Assembly (NCBI GenBank): GCA_934119965.1
Contig: CAKOTA010000006.1
Span: forward strand, 4,000-67,999
DNA from: an uncultured Bacilli bacterium
Lineage (GTDB): Bacteria > Bacillota_I > Bacilli_A > RF39 > UBA660
Direction: 5' to 3'
Length of the DNA: 64,000 nucleotides
How positions within the stretch are numbered: position 1 is the first letter of the stretch; the number at the start of each line of letters is the position of its first letter. The position numbers were made by a program, and so were the translations under genes. Shown here in pieces: positions 8,099 through 16,787 of this stretch. Below the pieces are notes generated by a model. That model was given only the letters and a program-made list of their open reading frames with translations. It did no database searches and was not told where the DNA came from.

Positions 8099-9410
8099 AA
8101 ATAAAAAAATATTTATATTTGGTATGGCTAGAAGTGGTTATGAAGCTGCTAAATTATTGGCTAATTACAATAATGAAATAATAGTAGTAGATGGAAAAGA
8201 ACAAGATAGTGAACATATAAAAGAATTGGAAAAATTAGGAGTAAAAGTTGTAATTACAGATAATCAAATTGATTTATTAGATGATTCTTTTGATTATATG
8301 ATTAAAAATCCAGGAATTAAATATAATAATCCTGTGGTTTTAAAAGCTAGAGAATTAAATATAAAGGTAATTAATGAATTAGAAATGGCTTATAGTTTTT
8401 TACCAAGAAATGTTAAAATAATTGGAGTTACTGGTTCAAATGGTAAAACAACAACTGTAACACTTATTTATGAAGTGTTAAAAGAAGCTGGAAAAAATGT
8501 TCATTTATGTGGTAATATTGGAACTCCATTATCAAGTATGATTAAAGATGTAAAAGAAAATGATATATTAGTTATAGAAATATCTGATCATCAATTATGT
8601 GATATGTATGATTTTAAAACAAATATCAGTATTTTAACTAATATTAGTGAAACACATATTGATTTTCATGACTCATATGATAGATATAAGATGATTAAAA
8701 AAAGAATATTCAACAATCATACAGAAAATGATATTGCAATTATTAACATAAATAATAAAGAATCATTAGATTTAACAACTGATATAAAATCTAAAAAAAT
8801 GTATTTTGGTAAAGATGATTTTATTAAAGATAATAGTATCTATTATAATGATGAATTAGTAATAAATACAAATGATGTTAAATTAAAAGGCAGTCATAAC
8901 TATGAAAATATTATGGCAATGATTTTGGCTGTTAAACAATTTGATGTTTCTAATGAGGCAATATATAATGTTTTAAGTACATTTAAAGGGGTAGAACATA
9001 GAATTGAATATGTTGATACTATTAATGGAAGAATATTCTATAACGACTCAAAATCAACTAATAATAAAGCTCTAATAACTGCTTTGAACTCATTTACAAC
9101 ACCAACCATATTAATAATGGGAGGTTTAGATAGGGGTCAATCATTTGATGAGTTAGATGAATATATGAAAAATGTTAAATATATTATATGTTATGGTGAA
9201 ACAAAAGAAAAAATTAGAGATTTTGCTGCTAAATACAAATATAATTGTGAAGTTGTTAATAATTTAATTGAAGCCACTCATAAAGCGTATGAATTATCTA
9301 GTGAAGGGGATATAATTCTTTTATCACCTGGATGTGCTAGTTGGGATCAATATAAGTGCTTTGAAGACAGGGGCGACGAATTTAAAGAAGAAATAAAAAA
9401 ATTTAGATAA
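8091..9410 (+). CDS. murD: UDP-N-acetylmuramoylalanine-D-glutamate ligase MurD
   Basis: Adds D-Glu to UDP-MurNAc-L-Ala in the cytoplasm. 439 residues: an N-terminal Rossmann-like domain (FGMARSGYEAAKLL), the ATP loop GVTGSNGKTTT near residue 112, the central ISDHQLC and NISETHIDFHDSYDRY motifs, and the C-terminal NDSKSTN / MGGLDRG segment. ATG 8091 has GAGGTGA 6 bases upstream within the yvcK end. It converges on the minus-strand GGDEF gene, overlapping it by 8 bases. Confidence 0.93.
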   Translation: MFENKKIFIFGMARSGYEAAKLLANYNNEIIVVDGKEQDSEHIKELEKLGVKVVITDNQIDLLDDSFDYMIKNPGIKYNNPVVLKARELNIKVINELEMAYSFLPRNVKIIGVTGSNGKTTTVTLIYEVLKEAGKNVHLCGNIGTPLSSMIKDVKENDILVIEISDHQLCDMYDFKTNISILTNISETHIDFHDSYDRYKMIKKRIFNNHTENDIAIININNKESLDLTTDIKSKKMYFGKDDFIKDNSIYYNDELVINTNDVKLKGSHNYENIMAMILAVKQFDVSNEAIYNVLSTFKGVEHRIEYVDTINGRIFYNDSKSTNNKALITALNSFTTPTILIMGGLDRGQSFDELDEYMKNVKYIICYGETKEKIRDFAAKYKYNCEVVNNLIEATHKAYELSSEGDIILLSPGCASWDQYKCFEDRGDEFKEEIKKFR

Positions 9411-10263
9411 CTCTAAATTTTTTTTGTTCTATATCATCTTCATTTTTATTTGGAAATAGTGTTATTTTATTTCTTCCTTTATTTTTACTTCTGTATAAGG
9501 CTTCATCTGCTAAATTAAATAGTTCTCTTCTTTTTTCAATTATTTCATTAAAACTACTAAATTCAAAATTGGAAATTTTTTCACTTACATAAATTCCAAA
9601 GCTCATTGTAATTGAAATTTTATTATGATTGAATTCTAATTCAATGTCATCTATCTCTTTTTTTATTTCTTCAACTAATTTTTTTGTTTCATTTGCTGGA
9701 GTGTTTTTTATAACAAATACGAATTCATCTCCGCCAAACCTTCCGGCAACGAAATTTTCATATTTATTCATAAATCTTCTAAATACATCAGCAACCATTT
9801 TTAATACTTCATCACCAGCCAGATGACTATAAGTATCGTTGATTTTTTTAAAAAAATCAATATCACAAACTGTGATTGCTAATGTATTTAAGTCGTTGCT
9901 TTTGTTTAAGATATAATTGTCAATTATACTCATTATTGAGTCTTTATTTAATACTTTAGTGGCTTCATCATATTTCATTTTTTCTTCTATTCTTTTAAGT
10001 TTATTATTGTTTTCTATGATACTAAATGTATATTGTTTACCACCATAATAACAGTTATTAGATTTAATTAAATAATTGTTTCCTGTTTTTTTGTCTTTAA
10101 ATTCTTTTCCATCTTCTATTGATTTAGTTAATCTTTCAATGTCTTTTATTGTTTCAATATCTTTTGGAAAAATAATATTATTATTTTGATCTCTAATTAT
10201 AATATATTTATCACAATTTTTTAAATTTGTGGTAATAAGTTCTAATATCTCATTTGCTGTCGT
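9403..10263 (-). CDS. PAS-like/GGDEF diguanylate cyclase, probable ACG start
   Basis: Predicted diguanylate cyclase making c-di-GMP. The C-terminal part has DIDFFKKINDTYSHLAGDEVL and an intact GRFGGDEF; no RxxD inhibitory site is visible before it. The reading frame stays open about 95 codons upstream of the first ATG (9978), encoding a PAS-like region (IIIRDQNNNIIFP...YTFSIIENNNKLKRIEEK). A strong AAGGAGG (10272-10278) precedes an in-frame ACG at 10263, at normal spacing; a stop lies in frame at 10284. So either ACG initiates or a start codon has mutated. Last gene of the murT-gatD operon. Confidence 0.75.
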   Translation of the reverse strand, partial: TTANEILELITTNLKNCDKYIIIRDQNNNIIFPKDIETIKDIERLTKSIEDGKEFKDKKTGNNYLIKSNNCYYGGKQYTFSIIENNNKLKRIEEKMKYDEATKVLNKDSIMSIIDNYILNKSNDLNTLAITVCDIDFFKKINDTYSHLAGDEVLKMVADVFRRFMNKYENFVAGRFGGDEFVFVIKNTPANETKKLVEEIKKEIDDIELEFNHNKISITMSFGIYVSEKISNFEFSSFNEIIEKRRELFNLADEALYRSKNKGRNKITLFPNKNEDDIEQKKFRVI

Positions 10264-10286
10264 AAATATCCCCTCCTTATTTTATA

Positions 10287-10988
10287 TTATTTATAATTAT
10301 TATTTATGAAACTAATATAAGCCTTATTCTCAAAATTTTCATTACTTTTCTTAATTTTAAAATTTTTATTTTTTTCTTTGATTAGATTGTTACATATGTA
10401 TTCTAATAGTTTTGGATTTCTAACTAGTAGAGGACCGATTAAATGTGTTCCATAGAAATTTTTGTATTTATATCCTTCATAATTACTTTTTGGATAGTCT
10501 CCAGTTCCTTTAATGACTTTAAATAAATGATTATCATTTATTTTTAATATTTTTTCTTGGTTTTGAAATCCAATTATTTTATCTTTTAATAGAACACTTT
10601 CTAATAATACTTCATCAACTACTCTAAAATTGTCGTTAATTGTCGTATAATTAAAAATATTTAGGGCATCAATTTTATCTATTTTTGAACCAAACATTTC
10701 AATTGAATTTCCAGTACTTATTAATATTTTATTATTTTCAATGTATTCTTTTATTTCTTTTTTATATTTTTTTAAGTGAGAAAGTGCTAACAACTGATTA
10801 TTTTCCGTTCCATTGCCAATATATATTATATCGATGTTTTTTAGATTTATGTCATCTCCAATTGTAACAAAGTGGATATTTACTTTTATATTTTGTTCTT
10901 CAAAATATTTTTTTAATATTTTAATATTACCCGATTCTCCATATAAATTTAGTAAATCATAATATAAATGCATAATATTAATTGTCAT
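10287..10988 (-). CDS. gatD: GatD-like class I glutamine amidotransferase, catalytic residues altered
   Basis: GatD pairs with MurT to amidate the D-Glu of lipid II, supplying ammonia from glutamine. The N-terminus (NIMHLYYDLLNLYGESGN) and C-terminal GPLLVRNPKLLEYI are typical. However, the usual ICGGYQ nucleophile region reads ISTGNSIEMFG with no Cys, and the usual GTYLHGP reads GTHLIGP, so the catalytic His position is Ile. Glutaminase activity is therefore doubtful. ATG 10988 follows GAGGTG and overlaps the murT end by 11 bases; 233 residues, normal length. Confidence 0.85.
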   Translation of the reverse strand: MTINIMHLYYDLLNLYGESGNIKILKKYFEEQNIKVNIHFVTIGDDINLKNIDIIYIGNGTENNQLLALSHLKKYKKEIKEYIENNKILISTGNSIEMFGSKIDKIDALNIFNYTTINDNFRVVDEVLLESVLLKDKIIGFQNQEKILKINDNHLFKVIKGTGDYPKSNYEGYKYKNFYGTHLIGPLLVRNPKLLEYICNNLIKEKNKNFKIKKSNENFENKAYISFINNNYK

Positions 10989-12306
10989 TTCGCACCTCAT
11001 TCATTAATTCGTTAAATGGTTTTACATAGTCAAAGTTTAATATTCCATAGATATTTCCTTTTGTCTTCTTTTTTATGTATTTTGTTGCTTCTTCTAAATT
11101 TTGAAAGGTAATTATTTTTGATTTATTTATGTTTGCTAATTCAATTCTGGTAGCAATGTCATAACAGTTTTCTCCAACACATATTATTTTGTCAATTTCA
11201 TGTTTATTTAATATTTCAAAATCAATATCATATAGCCAAGATATATCATTATATTTATATCTTCTACTTATTTCTTTCCAACCAATTACAATTGTTTTTA
11301 ATTCTTTAAATCTATCTATGTATAATAGTGATTGATTAAATGTTGTATTATTTTCATTTTTATTATTTAAGACAGTTATTAATCGATTTTTATAATTATA
11401 TGTATTATATATTTTTTTATTTTGTGGAATATTATTTATTGTTTCAATTGTTTTCGTAGTTTCTAATTTATATATTTCACTTACTGTAAAGGCAGCTAAA
11501 GTGTTATATATTCCAAATAGTATATTATATGGAATGTTAATTTTATATTTATCATTTATTGTTATTTCATTTTTTTCATAATTTAATTTTGTTACTTTGT
11601 ATTTTAAGTCTGGTCTTTTGAAATTACATTTTGAGCAATAATAATCTCCGTTATTTTCAAATGTATAGTAATTATATTCTAATTTGTTATTACAAATAGG
11701 GCAGTAATTAATATTTAGGTTGTTGAATTTATTTTTTACATATGAGTATTTATTTTTATCAATACCATAATATATAATATTTTTTGCTTCAAATCTTCTT
11801 AATATTGGGTCATCACCATTTAATACTAGTGTCATATTTTTAGAAATGGCTTTTATTATTTCATTAGATACTAAATCATAATTTCCTTGTCTTGGAGGTT
11901 GATCACGACATATGTTTGTAATTACTAATACATTTGGTTTTATTGATTTAAATATGTATTTTGCGTATCTTTCGTCAACTTCCATAACTAATACATCTGT
12001 TTTGATTTTTCCTTTTAAATTTGAATCATTTAATAATGCAGTTGTTATTCCCTCTATTAAGTTTGAATCTTTATTATTGTAAGTTACTTTATATCCTTGA
12101 TTTTTGAATATTGAGGCAATCATATTAGAGGTTGAGCCTTTGCCATTACTTCCTGTTACAGCTATTATTTTTTTTGGTAATTCAAATTGACTTAATAGGT
12201 TTTTATTTAGTTTTAGTGCTATATAACCTGGTAGAACACTTCCTCTTTTTAAAATATTACCAGCTATTATTACTAATTTTCCAACAAAAATACTTATTAT
12301 TTTCAT
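10978..12306 (-). CDS. murT: Lipid II isoglutaminyl synthase, MurT subunit
   Basis: Mur-ligase-like ATPase subunit of the lipid II amidating enzyme. 442 residues: ATP loop TGSNGKGST (residues 51-59), a zinc-ribbon insertion with CPIC and CSKC pairs near residues 200-225, a DICRDQ-type core, and the C-terminal MurT domain with NDISWLYDIDFE near residue 352, where the Asp completes the catalytic triad with GatD in characterised enzymes. That Asp is kept although GatD here lacks Cys and His. First gene of the minus-strand operon; an extended -10 (TGGTATAAT) lies at about 12325-12333. Confidence 0.92.
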   Translation of the reverse strand: MKIISIFVGKLVIIAGNILKRGSVLPGYIALKLNKNLLSQFELPKKIIAVTGSNGKGSTSNMIASIFKNQGYKVTYNNKDSNLIEGITTALLNDSNLKGKIKTDVLVMEVDERYAKYIFKSIKPNVLVITNICRDQPPRQGNYDLVSNEIIKAISKNMTLVLNGDDPILRRFEAKNIIYYGIDKNKYSYVKNKFNNLNINYCPICNNKLEYNYYTFENNGDYYCSKCNFKRPDLKYKVTKLNYEKNEITINDKYKINIPYNILFGIYNTLAAFTVSEIYKLETTKTIETINNIPQNKKIYNTYNYKNRLITVLNNKNENNTTFNQSLLYIDRFKELKTIVIGWKEISRRYKYNDISWLYDIDFEILNKHEIDKIICVGENCYDIATRIELANINKSKIITFQNLEEATKYIKKKTKGNIYGILNFDYVKPFNELMNEVRNDN

Positions 12307-12424
12307 AACATCACCCTATGTGTTGATTATACCATAGTTTGTCTTATTTTAAAAGATTATTTCTAGTTTTGTCGAAGTGATTTTTTTTATGTTTTTAATG
12401 TGTTATAGTAGGATAGGTGATATT

Positions 12425-12649
12425 ATGAAAAGTAATCTAATTTACAATAGTGATAAGTTATATGTTAATTTAGATGGAAAGGCAAATAAGAAAGATTTTA
12501 AAAATCTTTGTAATAAGATTGATTATTTGGTTAATGAATATCAGATTAATGATGTAGTTTTTAGTGTTGCTAAATTAGATAAAAGTATAGATAAATTAAT
12601 AAATGATTATAAATATGAATTTAGTGGTGAGATAACTATTGAAAAATAG
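12425..12649 (+). CDS. Small unknown protein, possibly STAS-like
   Basis: 74 residues; ATG 12425 follows AGGTGATATT, so an upstream in-frame start at 12377 is discarded. The pattern LYVNLDGKANKKDFKNLCNKIDYLVNEYQINDVVFSVAKL (split here as an alternating strand-helix-strand layout) loosely recalls STAS/anti-sigma-antagonist domains, but I cannot assign it. No membrane segment. It stands alone between murT and the tRNA genes. Confidence 0.5.
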   Translation: MKSNLIYNSDKLYVNLDGKANKKDFKNLCNKIDYLVNEYQINDVVFSVAKLDKSIDKLINDYKYEFSGEITIEK

Positions 12650-12677
12650 TTTTTTTATGTGTTATAATTAAATTGCT

Positions 12678-12754
12678 GGTCCGTTGGTGAAGTGGTTTAA
12701 CACGTTGCCCTCTCAAGGCAATATTCATGAGTTCGAACCTCATACGGATCACCA
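12678..12754 (+). tRNA. tRNA-Glu (CTC)
   Basis: Acceptor GGTCCGT pairs with ACGGATC (one G-T pair); anticodon arm TTGCC-CTCTCAA-GGCAA gives anticodon CTC at 12712-12714; T-arm with GTTCGAA; CCA encoded. Overall similar to Bacilli tRNA-Glu. Confidence 0.9.
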
Positions 12755-12796
12755 TATTAAATATTAAATCAATATTAATTATTGATTTTTTTAAAA

Positions 12797-12870
12797 GCCA
12801 ATTTAGTTTAGTGGTAAAACAAATCCCTCGTAATGATTAGAGATAAGTTCGATTCTTATAATTGGCACCA
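12797..12870 (+). tRNA. tRNA-Thr (CGT), weak anticodon stem
   Basis: Acceptor GCCAATT/AATTGGC, D-stem GTTT/AAAC, anticodon loop CTCGTAA (anticodon CGT), T-arm ATAAG-TTCGATT-CTTAT, encoded CCA. The anticodon stem AATCC/TGATT has a C-T mismatch next to the loop and the variable loop is only four bases. Its 3' end and downstream flank reappear in the repeats of the following region, suggesting it is an integration site. Confidence 0.75.
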
Positions 12871-12988
12871 TATTGATACTAAACTCGAACTATAAAAGTT
12901 CGAGTTTTAAAATGATTAAATTTATGCTAAAATATTTGTGTAGATTAAATTCATTTTTTCAATTTAGAAACATACTTGCAAATTGACA
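12864..12988 (+). repeat. tRNA-Thr 3'-end/flank repeat, copy A
   Basis: Begins with the tRNA's GGCACCA, then a terminator hairpin AACTCGAAC-loop-GTTCGAGTTTT, then a shared tail ending AAACATACTTGCAAATTGACA. Copy B (13805-13931) matches nearly base for base apart from the hairpin loop. Confidence 0.85.
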
Positions 12989-13072
12989 TAATCAATTAGC
13001 ATGCGGAATTACAGTTAGTGGTTCAATTTTAAATAAGTTGTGATATAATAGTGAGTCAAAAGGAGGAAAAAT

Positions 13073-13732
13073 ATGATTAGTACAAGTAGTTATAATAATT
13101 GGCAATCAGATAAGTATATTACATACTCTATTTCTGGCAATCGTGGAAAAGATGCAAATTACCAAGGAAGATGCTATCCCGGGTTAGCACCAAAACTTTC
13201 TTTTTGGAAAACATGGCATGATAATATTGGAAAAGTTTCTGATGAAGAAAATAATAGATATTATGTTCAAGAATATTGGAATCAGGTATTATCAAAGTTA
13301 GATCCAGAACAAGTTTATAGGGAATTAGATTATTCAGTATTATTATGTTATGAATCAAATGCTGAATTTTGTCATAGACATATAGTAGCTGCATGGTTTG
13401 AAATATTATTAGGTGTAAATGTCCCTGAAACAAAGGCAAATGACTATGCAATAGAAGAAGTAGAAAGACCAGCATATATTAAACAATATTTAGAAGAGGC
13501 AATGAGACATAATAGAAATATGAGAGGATTTAATTCTTTAAGAGCATTATATTTATTTGAAAAAGGTGAGAAATTAGAGAGTTTGGCAAATGAATTAGAA
13601 GAAAAAAGCGGCAAATGTTATGGTGATTATAGACAGGCTGCCTGCTACCTTAGATGTGATGCAGACGAAGTTGAATCAGAATATAATAAAAATCATAGTA
13701 AAAATTCATTAGTAAAAACTAAAAAAATATGA
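13073..13732 (+). CDS. DUF488-family protein
   Basis: 219 residues. The segment SVLLCYESNAEFCHRHIVAAWFE (about residues 88-110) is the DUF488 signature, a Cys with a downstream CHR; family function is unknown. The N-terminus holds KYITYSISGNRG. ATG 13073 follows AAAGGAGG, with TATAAT at 13044-13049. A single-gene cargo between repeat copies A and B. Codon use is AT-rich like the surroundings. Family assignment is from the motif; biological role unknown. Confidence 0.65.
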   Translation: MISTSSYNNWQSDKYITYSISGNRGKDANYQGRCYPGLAPKLSFWKTWHDNIGKVSDEENNRYYVQEYWNQVLSKLDPEQVYRELDYSVLLCYESNAEFCHRHIVAAWFEILLGVNVPETKANDYAIEEVERPAYIKQYLEEAMRHNRNMRGFNSLRALYLFEKGEKLESLANELEEKSGKCYGDYRQAACYLRCDADEVESEYNKNHSKNSLVKTKKI

Positions 13733-13804
13733 ATACTATAGTTAGTTAATAATTATTACTAACTCTTTCTTTTGTTCTAGAAGTTGTTTTACTTCTTTCT
13801 TTAG

Positions 13805-13931
13805 GGCACCAGATTGATAGTAAACTCGAACACTTTTATTGTTCGGGTTTTAAAATGATTAAATTTATGCTAGAATATTTGTGTAGATTAAATTCATTTT
13901 TTCAATTTAGAAACATACTTGCAAATTGACA
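13805..13931 (+). repeat. tRNA-Thr 3'-end/flank repeat, copy B
   Basis: GGCACCAGATTGATAG then a hairpin AACTCGAAC/GTTCGGGTT with a G-T pair, then the same 70-bp tail as copy A. It is preceded by a small palindrome AGAAGT-TGTTTT-ACTTCT (about 13780-13797). Confidence 0.85.
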
Positions 13932-13985
13932 CCAATATTAATTGATGCCAATAGTATTAATTACAATTAGAAGTTTGGTGGTAAT

Positions 13986-14690
13986 ATGACAAATAATATT
14001 AATATAAAAGATATTTCTCAAATTAATATAAATAAAACTTTTTTTCACTATACTAATAAAAACAATTTAAATACTATTATAAAAAACGGTTTAGAGCCAA
14101 GAATAGGGAAAAATTCTTTATATGTAGAGAAAAGTAAAAAGGTATTTTTTTCTCAAGGAGGAACTGGAATATTAACTCTTATGGATGTTTGGCTAAGGTG
14201 GTTAACATCAAAATTTGGAATAAGTAATCAAATTTATTGTTTGGGAACTTTTTATATGAGAATGCCATTATGTATTAAATGTATTCCTAATTATGTTGTT
14301 AGTAAATTTTTAAAAAGTAAAAATAAACGCATAAAAGTATTTAATCAACTTAAAAATATCTTAGATAATAGTGTTTTTTTGATTTTAGATTTAGAGGAAA
14401 ATGTAGATTTTGACTACAATGATTTAGATGAAGTAAAGGAGACTTATTATGAGAGCTTTTTAAAGTTGTTATATCCTAGCGTAAGTGATTTAAAGGATAA
14501 AAAAATGGAGTATTGGAATATGCATACATACTCTAATAAGGTGATTGATAGTTCAAAAATTTCGTTATTAAAAGATAAAGATGAATATTCTGCTAGTAAG
14601 ATATTAAAACAATTAATAGATGATAATATTTTATATGTAAAACAGAATCTTGATTTTTTATATGAATATTATAACTATTTTTATAATTAA
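13986..14690 (+). CDS. Unknown accessory protein with ADP-ribosyltransferase-like N-terminus
   Basis: 234 residues. The opening FFHYTNKNNLNTIIKNGLEPRIG followed by KVFFSQGG has the His-Tyr-Thr ... NGL.P pattern seen in several ADP-ribosyltransferase-like and KptA/DarT-like folds; the link is only by pattern. The rest is Lys/Asp/Tyr rich and without membrane segments. SD is weak (GGTGGTAAT before ATG 13986). A lone cargo gene between repeat copies B and C. Function not assignable. Confidence 0.5.
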   Translation: MTNNINIKDISQININKTFFHYTNKNNLNTIIKNGLEPRIGKNSLYVEKSKKVFFSQGGTGILTLMDVWLRWLTSKFGISNQIYCLGTFYMRMPLCIKCIPNYVVSKFLKSKNKRIKVFNQLKNILDNSVFLILDLEENVDFDYNDLDEVKETYYESFLKLLYPSVSDLKDKKMEYWNMHTYSNKVIDSSKISLLKDKDEYSASKILKQLIDDNILYVKQNLDFLYEYYNYFYN

Positions 14691-14728
14691 CTATAATTTT
14701 TTGTTGGTTGTTCTACTTCTTTCCTTAG

Positions 14729-14842
14729 GGCACCAGATTGATAGTTACTCGAATTTTTTCGAGATAACATAAAAACTACTCTCAAAATTAAATTGAAAGT
14801 AGTTTTATTTTGATAATTTAGAAACACACTTACAAATTGACA
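14729..14842 (+). repeat. tRNA-Thr 3'-end/flank repeat, copy C
   Basis: CTTAGGGCACCAGATTGATAG as in copy B, then a second flavour of flank: ACTCGAA-TTTT-TTCGAG and a terminator AAAACTACTCTCA...TGAAAGTAGTTTTATTTT, then the shared tail AGAAACACACTTACAAATTGACA. The same flavour is seen in copy E. Confidence 0.8.
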
Positions 14843-14878
14843 TAATCATTATGCATGTATAATAAATATTATATATTT

Positions 14879-16186
14879 TTAATCAGTTACCTTATTAAAT
14901 AAACTATTCTTTATATATAATATGTCTTCTATGGATTTTCCTATATTAAATCTTCCATTTCCTACTGGATAAAAAACTGAATAACATTTATATTTTTTAT
15001 TATTAATAATTTTTTCAAATTGTTTTTTTCTACATTGAGAAACAGATATTTTTTCATTTAGTACAATCGAACTAACTTGATTACCAAATAATACTATTAC
15101 TTTTGGATTAATAATCTCAATTTCTTTTTCTAATAAATGTAGGTATTCTTTGTAAACACTATCTGGTAATGGTCTTGCATCTATTTGTGTGCACTTTCCT
15201 AAATTAGTTATAAAATATTTGTGTTTTTTTACATTTTCATATACAATGCTTGCAAACTCTTCAGTCCAATCAGTACCTTTAATATTTTTAATTTTATTAT
15301 ATATATCTTCATCAAGCATTCCGAGTGAATAAAACAAATTCCAAATGTTTTTAGTTCCTATCCAAGGAGATTTTAATCCTTTCCAATTCTTGGAAGATGC
15401 AATATTTTTTTTTGTTGGATTCATAAATACAAAGCAAATATCAGGGTTTTTATCACATCCACCATTATAGATAGAATCTAATTCTTTAGCTCCATACTTT
15501 TGTTGCAATTTATCATACTCTTTAGTTAAATCACCTAAAGTCATACACAACTCCTTTGTTAGCTTTTTATCTTTATTTTGTTCCATTGAAGTTATTGTAT
15601 TTAATATAAAATCAAAAATATCTTTTTGTTCTACATCCATAGTGTTTTTCTCTTCTTCTTCAGTTAATTCAGATTTAAACTTACCAACTGACTCTATTAT
15701 TTGAATGGAAGCTAAAGGGTAACCTTCATCTATTATTTCACTTTTCCTATTAGTAAATTCACGATTTGCTTTATATTCAAAAGTAAATGTATCATCACCA
15801 TTAACAATAGCTACACCTTTTAGAAAATAACCACGTAGTTTTCCATTGGCACCATATTGATTTACTAAAGAAGTATAATAATCTATCATTTCATCATCAT
15901 TTAATCTTTTTCCATTTACTCTTCTTACATGAGTACCAGGTTGTATTTCATCTGGCACATCATCTAAAAATAATCCTTCATCTAAAGCAATTGTTGTCAT
16001 ATTACTTAAATTATTATATTCAGTAGCTTTTATAATAGCATTTTCAATAGGATTTTTACCTGTTTCATCAACATCTGCTTCAATATTTAAATCGTTTAAG
16101 GTTACGATATCTAATCCTTTTTCTTTTAATTTTGTTCCATAATATCTAATCTTGGCTTTGTTTGTGGTTGCTAATAAATACTTCAT
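14879..16186 (-). CDS. HAM1/ITPase-like domain fused to uracil-DNA-glycosylase-like domain
   Basis: 435 residues in two parts. Residues 1 to about 195 match non-canonical purine NTP pyrophosphatases (MKYLLATTNKAKIRYYG, ALDEGLFLDDV), which remove dITP/XTP from the nucleotide pool. From about residue 215 the sequence resembles the uracil-DNA-glycosylase superfamily: ICFVFMNPTKKN as motif A, PKVIVLFGNQV in the core and FYPVGNGRFN at the place of the second motif. The two activities, pool cleaning and base excision, fit together, but the C-terminal assignment is less certain. Start ATG follows GGAGG; the only minus-strand gene in the cargo region. Confidence 0.65.
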   Translation of the reverse strand: MKYLLATTNKAKIRYYGTKLKEKGLDIVTLNDLNIEADVDETGKNPIENAIIKATEYNNLSNMTTIALDEGLFLDDVPDEIQPGTHVRRVNGKRLNDDEMIDYYTSLVNQYGANGKLRGYFLKGVAIVNGDDTFTFEYKANREFTNRKSEIIDEGYPLASIQIIESVGKFKSELTEEEEKNTMDVEQKDIFDFILNTITSMEQNKDKKLTKELCMTLGDLTKEYDKLQQKYGAKELDSIYNGGCDKNPDICFVFMNPTKKNIASSKNWKGLKSPWIGTKNIWNLFYSLGMLDEDIYNKIKNIKGTDWTEEFASIVYENVKKHKYFITNLGKCTQIDARPLPDSVYKEYLHLLEKEIEIINPKVIVLFGNQVSSIVLNEKISVSQCRKKQFEKIINNKKYKCYSVFYPVGNGRFNIGKSIEDILYIKNSLFNKVTD

Positions 16187-16344
16187 TTTTGTACCTCCAT
16201 TTTCTGTTTGATTATACCATATTTTGAGTATATTTACTAGTTAAGTATTTTATAATTTATATTTTTATGCTATACTCGTATCAGTTAATTTTATTACTAA
16301 CTTTTTCTTTTGTTCGAAGAGTTGTTCTGCTTCTTTCCTTAGAG

Positions 16345-16420
16345 GGCATCAGATTGATTGATACTTGGACATGTCCTGAGTTTTAGTAATAGATTGCTAA
16401 CAGAAATGTTAGTTTTTTTT
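16345..16420 (+). repeat. tRNA-Thr 3'-end/flank repeat, copy D (shortened)
   Basis: TTCCTTAGAGGGCATCAGATTGATTG resembles the left part of copies B and C. It is followed by a different terminator, CTAAC-AGAAAT-GTTAG plus eight T, and lacks the shared tail. Preceded by GTTCGAAGAGTTGTTCTGCTTC as in the other copies. Confidence 0.7.
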
Positions 16421-16449
16421 ACTTAAATCGAAAGGATGAGTAACGATTA

Positions 16450-16711
16450 TGTTTGAGATAGAAACTAAAAACTTAAAAATAAGTGATGAACTTAATAGAA
16501 AGTCGGTTTGCTTGTGTTAAATATGAATTTATACTAGGTAATATTAAGTCAATTAAAAATACCAATGTTGCCTATGTAAAACCTCATATTTTAAAAGTTA
16601 AAGGAAATGATTACTTAATCTAGAAGAATGCAAAGAAGTCTTTATGAATGGCTATAATGACAAAATAAAACAAAAAGATTTAGAAATCTATCTAAAAAGG
16701 AAAGATAATTA
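16450..16711 (+). pseudogene. Broken short ORF, unknown family
   Basis: ATG 16450 opens MFEIETKNLKISDELN and stops after 23 codons, but another frame continues with FACVKYEFILGNIKSI and NVAYVKPHILKVKGNDYLI, then a TAG, then a third piece ending FMNGYNDKIKQKDLEIYLKR. Read together, the pieces look like one small gene with a frameshift and a nonsense change. No family recognised. It lies between repeat copy D and the KilA-N gene. Confidence 0.5.
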
Positions 16712-16787
16712 ACTGAATTTTATGGTAAAATTGATATAGGAAAACGGTTAGTCAGACTTGCCTGACTATTTAGAAAGGAGCAAAAAT

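Noticed and set aside
9976..9978. ATG 9978 as the start of the GGDEF gene
   Set aside because: It has no good SD, and the frame continues 95 codons upstream to a strong SD with PAS-like coding.
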